NCBI GenBank assembly: GCA_003339415.1
Contig: PDHQ01000396.1
Span: 1 to 27,548 of the forward strand
Length of the DNA stretch: 27,548 nucleotides
Direction of reading: 5' to 3'
Origin: Ophiocordyceps camponoti-saundersi (nom. inval.)
Lineage: Eukaryota; Ascomycota; Sordariomycetes; Hypocreales; Ophiocordycipitaceae
Shown: positions 23,221 through 27,548 of the stretch, piece by piece
How the letters are laid out: each line of letters opens with the position of its first letter
Position numbering within the stretch: the stretch's first letter is position 1
Made by a program: the position numbers and the translations under genes
The notes under the pieces: generated by a model
Database searches by the model: none
What the model saw: the letters and a program-made list of their open reading frames with translations, nothing else
Told to the model about the DNA's origin: nothing

Positions 23221-23840
23221 TTTTAGCGGGTGAAGAAGGACACCCTAAGCGAGCGTAGCAAATACCTAAGGGGCGTAATTTCTTAGGTAATAAGAGTCTT
23301 TAACTAATATAAAGGGGGATTTTTAGCTATAAGGGGAGGAGCTAAATAGTAATTCTCTATAAGAAAAATAATAAAAAGTTAATTTCTTATATAAAAATAA
23401 AAGAAAGAAGAGAAAAAAAATTAAGAACTATTTAATTAAATACTAAAGATTTTAAAATAAGTATTTAAATTAGTAATTTAGTGCGTAAAAGTATAAGGTT
23501 TAAAATAAAATTATAATTTTATATAAGAGAGTTTTTACTATAAGTCCTTTTTAAAACTTAATTTATAATATATAATTTTTATAATAGCTATAAAGATAAG
23601 CTTAAGGGCTAATTTTTACTTAATTCCTTCTTTTTATAAAGGGAAATTAAACTTTATTATATACTTAATAATAACCCTTATCTTACTATTATTACTTTTA
23701 AGGTTCTAATTTATAAAAATATTAAAAGATTAAAAAGGACTAAAGAGACTATTAAATTATAGCTTATATAAGCCCCTAATTATATATTATCCTAATTTAA
23801 TATTATTTTTCTTAAGGTATATTTATTACCGCTACTAAAC
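23221..23840. mobile_element. 620-bp inverted-repeat element, copy 2
   Basis: Aligns over its whole length, and in the same orientation, with 20151-20770. Shared blocks include GAAGAAGGAYACC, AAGCGAGCGTAGCA, GAGTCTTTAACTAATATAA, TTTTTACTATAAGTCC, AAGCTTAAGGGCTAATT and CCGCTRCTAAA. It is more heavily C-to-T/G-to-A mutated than copy 1, especially at the right end. TA precedes the left end, but no clear duplication remains on the right. No coding capacity is seen. Confidence 0.85.
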
Positions 23841-24769
23841 TCCTCCTTAAGCGCGCGCTATAATAATAACTAATAAGTAATTAACCCTTTTTCTTAGTAA
23901 TAACTAACTTTTTCTTATAACTTAAATAAAATATATATAAGCGCGGTAAAATAAAGGCGGAAAAGACTATTAATAAAGGAAAATAATAAAGAAACTTTAA
24001 TTACTTTTCTTTAAGTTTAAGCCTTTAAATATAATAACTTTAATATTTACGCTAGCTCCTTATTAGCGATATATTACTTTTAAGCGTTTTTTCTTAAGCT
24101 TATTATTATATAATTAAATATTTATTAATAGCTTTTTAAATCTTTATTTATATATTAAATTATATAAATTTTAAAAGCTATAAGCTAATAAATATATTAG
24201 TTTTTAGAACTATTAAAGTTATCCTTAATATTTTAAGCTAATCTCGAACTAGCGCTCTCCTAATATATATTATAATTAATCTTATAAATTTAAGTATAAA
24301 ATATTTCCTCTCGCGTATTAAGTAATAATTATCTTTTTAAATTATATAATTTTTATAAGAGATTACCTTTCTAATCTTAAAATTAAAAGGATTAGGATTA
24401 ATTAGTTTTTTTCTTATATTAGCTATAATAAGGCTTTTACTAAGCTAAACCCTTAAGTTTTTAGCTAAACTATAATAAGTAAATTATATTAGTTTAAAGT
24501 TCCTATATCTTTTTTCTATTTTTTTCTTTTAAGGGTTTTTTTTATACTAATAAGTCTTTATATTAATAAGTTTTTAATTAATTAATTTAGCTTTTTATCC
24601 TTTAATTTTCTTAAACTATATTATAAGGAGAGAGCTAACTAAAATAAAGTTAGGCTTTTTTTTACTAATATTTTCTTTTTAATATTATATTTCTTAAGCT
24701 ATAACTTACTTATTAATTTTAAAAAAACTATTTTCTTTACCTTATTAAGTTTCTCTCTTTTTATAATAT
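23841..24769. other. RIP-decayed AT-rich spacer
   Basis: No gene is recognised. A short CpG-rich stretch (AAGCGCGCGCTATAATAATAAC) follows the 620-bp element, and pyrimidine-rich runs lie near 24500-24540. Confidence 0.6.
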
Positions 24770-25700
24770 TTATATTATTATTATTTATATATTAGGGGCT
24801 TTTATAATATATTAAGTAAGAAAAACCCCCTAAAATATAATAAAACCCCTTAACTATATAAGAAAAGAGCTACTATACGCTTATATAAGGGTATAGCGGT
24901 AACTAGCGGTAATATAATATAATAAGCTTATAGCCCGGGGGTAGTCTTAAATAATATAAGAGAGTAAGGTAAAGAGAGGAACGCGGAGAACGGAAAATCC
25001 GTAGGGCGCGGGGCGGAGGGAAGTAGCGGGGCGGTATAACGCGGGGCAGTGCGGGGCGGTGCGAGGTAGCGTAAAGCGGTATAGTGCGGGGCGGTGCGGC
25101 GTAGGGCAGAGAAGGGAAAGTCCGAGGAAGTAGGGCGGAAAAGTAAGGTAGCTACTTTACTCTTTTACCTCCTTTCTTCTTTCTTTTTTTTCTTTCTTTT
25201 ATTATCTTTAAAAAAAGGTATATTTTTAACCCCCTCTTTTAACCCTCCCCCTCTCTTTAACCTTTATAATAAAAAAATAATAATAATAGTTATATAGCTA
25301 TACGCTAATAAAGTAATAATATTATAATATTTAAAATTACTTATAAAAAGCTTTATAACCTCTTTTATATTATATATATAGCTTAACTAGCTAATTATAA
25401 GGTCTTATATTAGAAATAATAAGGTAAGTAATATTATATTATATAGCTACGTATAAAGTTAATAAAGTATATAAGCTATTATTTAGCTAGTTATTATAAT
25501 TATATAAAAGCTTAATATAAGTGCTAAAAGGTAAGTAAAGCTAAAAATAAAGTAAAAAGCGGGGCTAGAGCTTAGAGGCTAACTAAGCTATAAATTTATT
25601 TAGATAAGTTATATATAGCGGCTATAAAAGTAGCTAAGTATATTAGTGGAGGGGGAGAACTAAATAGCTTATAAGTAAATATAAAGCGGTGTTAAGGGAC
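24770..25700 (+). repeat. Dispersed ~1-kb repeat, copy 2, with G-rich core
   Basis: Direct partner of about 5430-6430, with the landmarks in the same order. The G-rich core at about 25005-25115 consists of GCGGGGCGGT-like units. A possible 67-codon open frame at 25094-25297 is only pyrimidine-tract translation (Phe/Leu runs) and is not a gene. Similarity fades at about 25700. Confidence 0.85.

Positions 25701-27548
<1,848 letters not shown>

Noticed and set aside
25094..25297. 67-codon plus-strand open frame
   Set aside because: Translation of a G-rich core followed by pyrimidine runs (Phe/Leu strings) inside a RIP-mutated repeat; not a gene.

Overview
The window looks like a repeat-dominated, AT-rich compartment of a filamentous ascomycete (Pezizomycotina) genome. 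Three things point there. Introns are short (53-71 nt) with fungal splice and branch signals. The one intact gene is a fungal-type cytosolic adenylate kinase. Nearly all other DNA has lost CpA and its complement TpG while keeping CpG, CpC and CpT, which is the signature of repeat-induced point mutation (RIP). Stop codons in the decayed genes are overwhelmingly TAA/TAG where Gln or Trp would be expected. The species cannot be named from this.

Layout. 1-286: two 8-bp satellites. 716-970: a decayed LTR. About 1040-2740: an unmutated island with a complete four-exon adenylate kinase gene on the minus strand (CDS 1456-2455, 270 aa). 2741-5430: RIP-decayed spacer with a short-motif cluster (3480-3760) and a 36-unit 10-bp minisatellite (4601-4960). 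About 5430-6430: one copy of a ~1-kb repeat with a G-rich core; its partner is at about 24770-25700. About 7687-12720: a Tad1-like LINE on the minus strand. Both its reading frames are still traceable: a gag-like ORF1 with a zinc knuckle, and an ORF2 with endonuclease and reverse transcriptase. 12958-13396: a hAT-type MITE with a perfect 8-bp target duplication, not RIP-mutated. 13636-15411: a 1.78-kb non-autonomous LTR element. 16026-20929: a 2.5-kb LTR element on the minus strand, split by a second copy of the 1.78-kb element (17256-19032) and by a 620-bp inverted-repeat element inside its 5' LTR. 23221-23840: a second copy of the 620-bp element. The rest is AT-rich decay ending in an (AAT)n microsatellite.

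History. The 2.5-kb LTR element inserted first. The 1.78-kb and 620-bp elements then landed inside it. RIP mutated these copies and the LINE, and the hAT MITE inserted afterwards. Target duplications of 5, 5, 5 and 8 bp and identical LTR lengths (4 x 210 bp; 250 bp twice after removing the insertion) support this order.

I found no CRISPR, tRNA, rRNA, toxin or defence system. The most informative content is the nested transposon record, the adenylate kinase gene that escaped RIP, and the post-RIP MITE.
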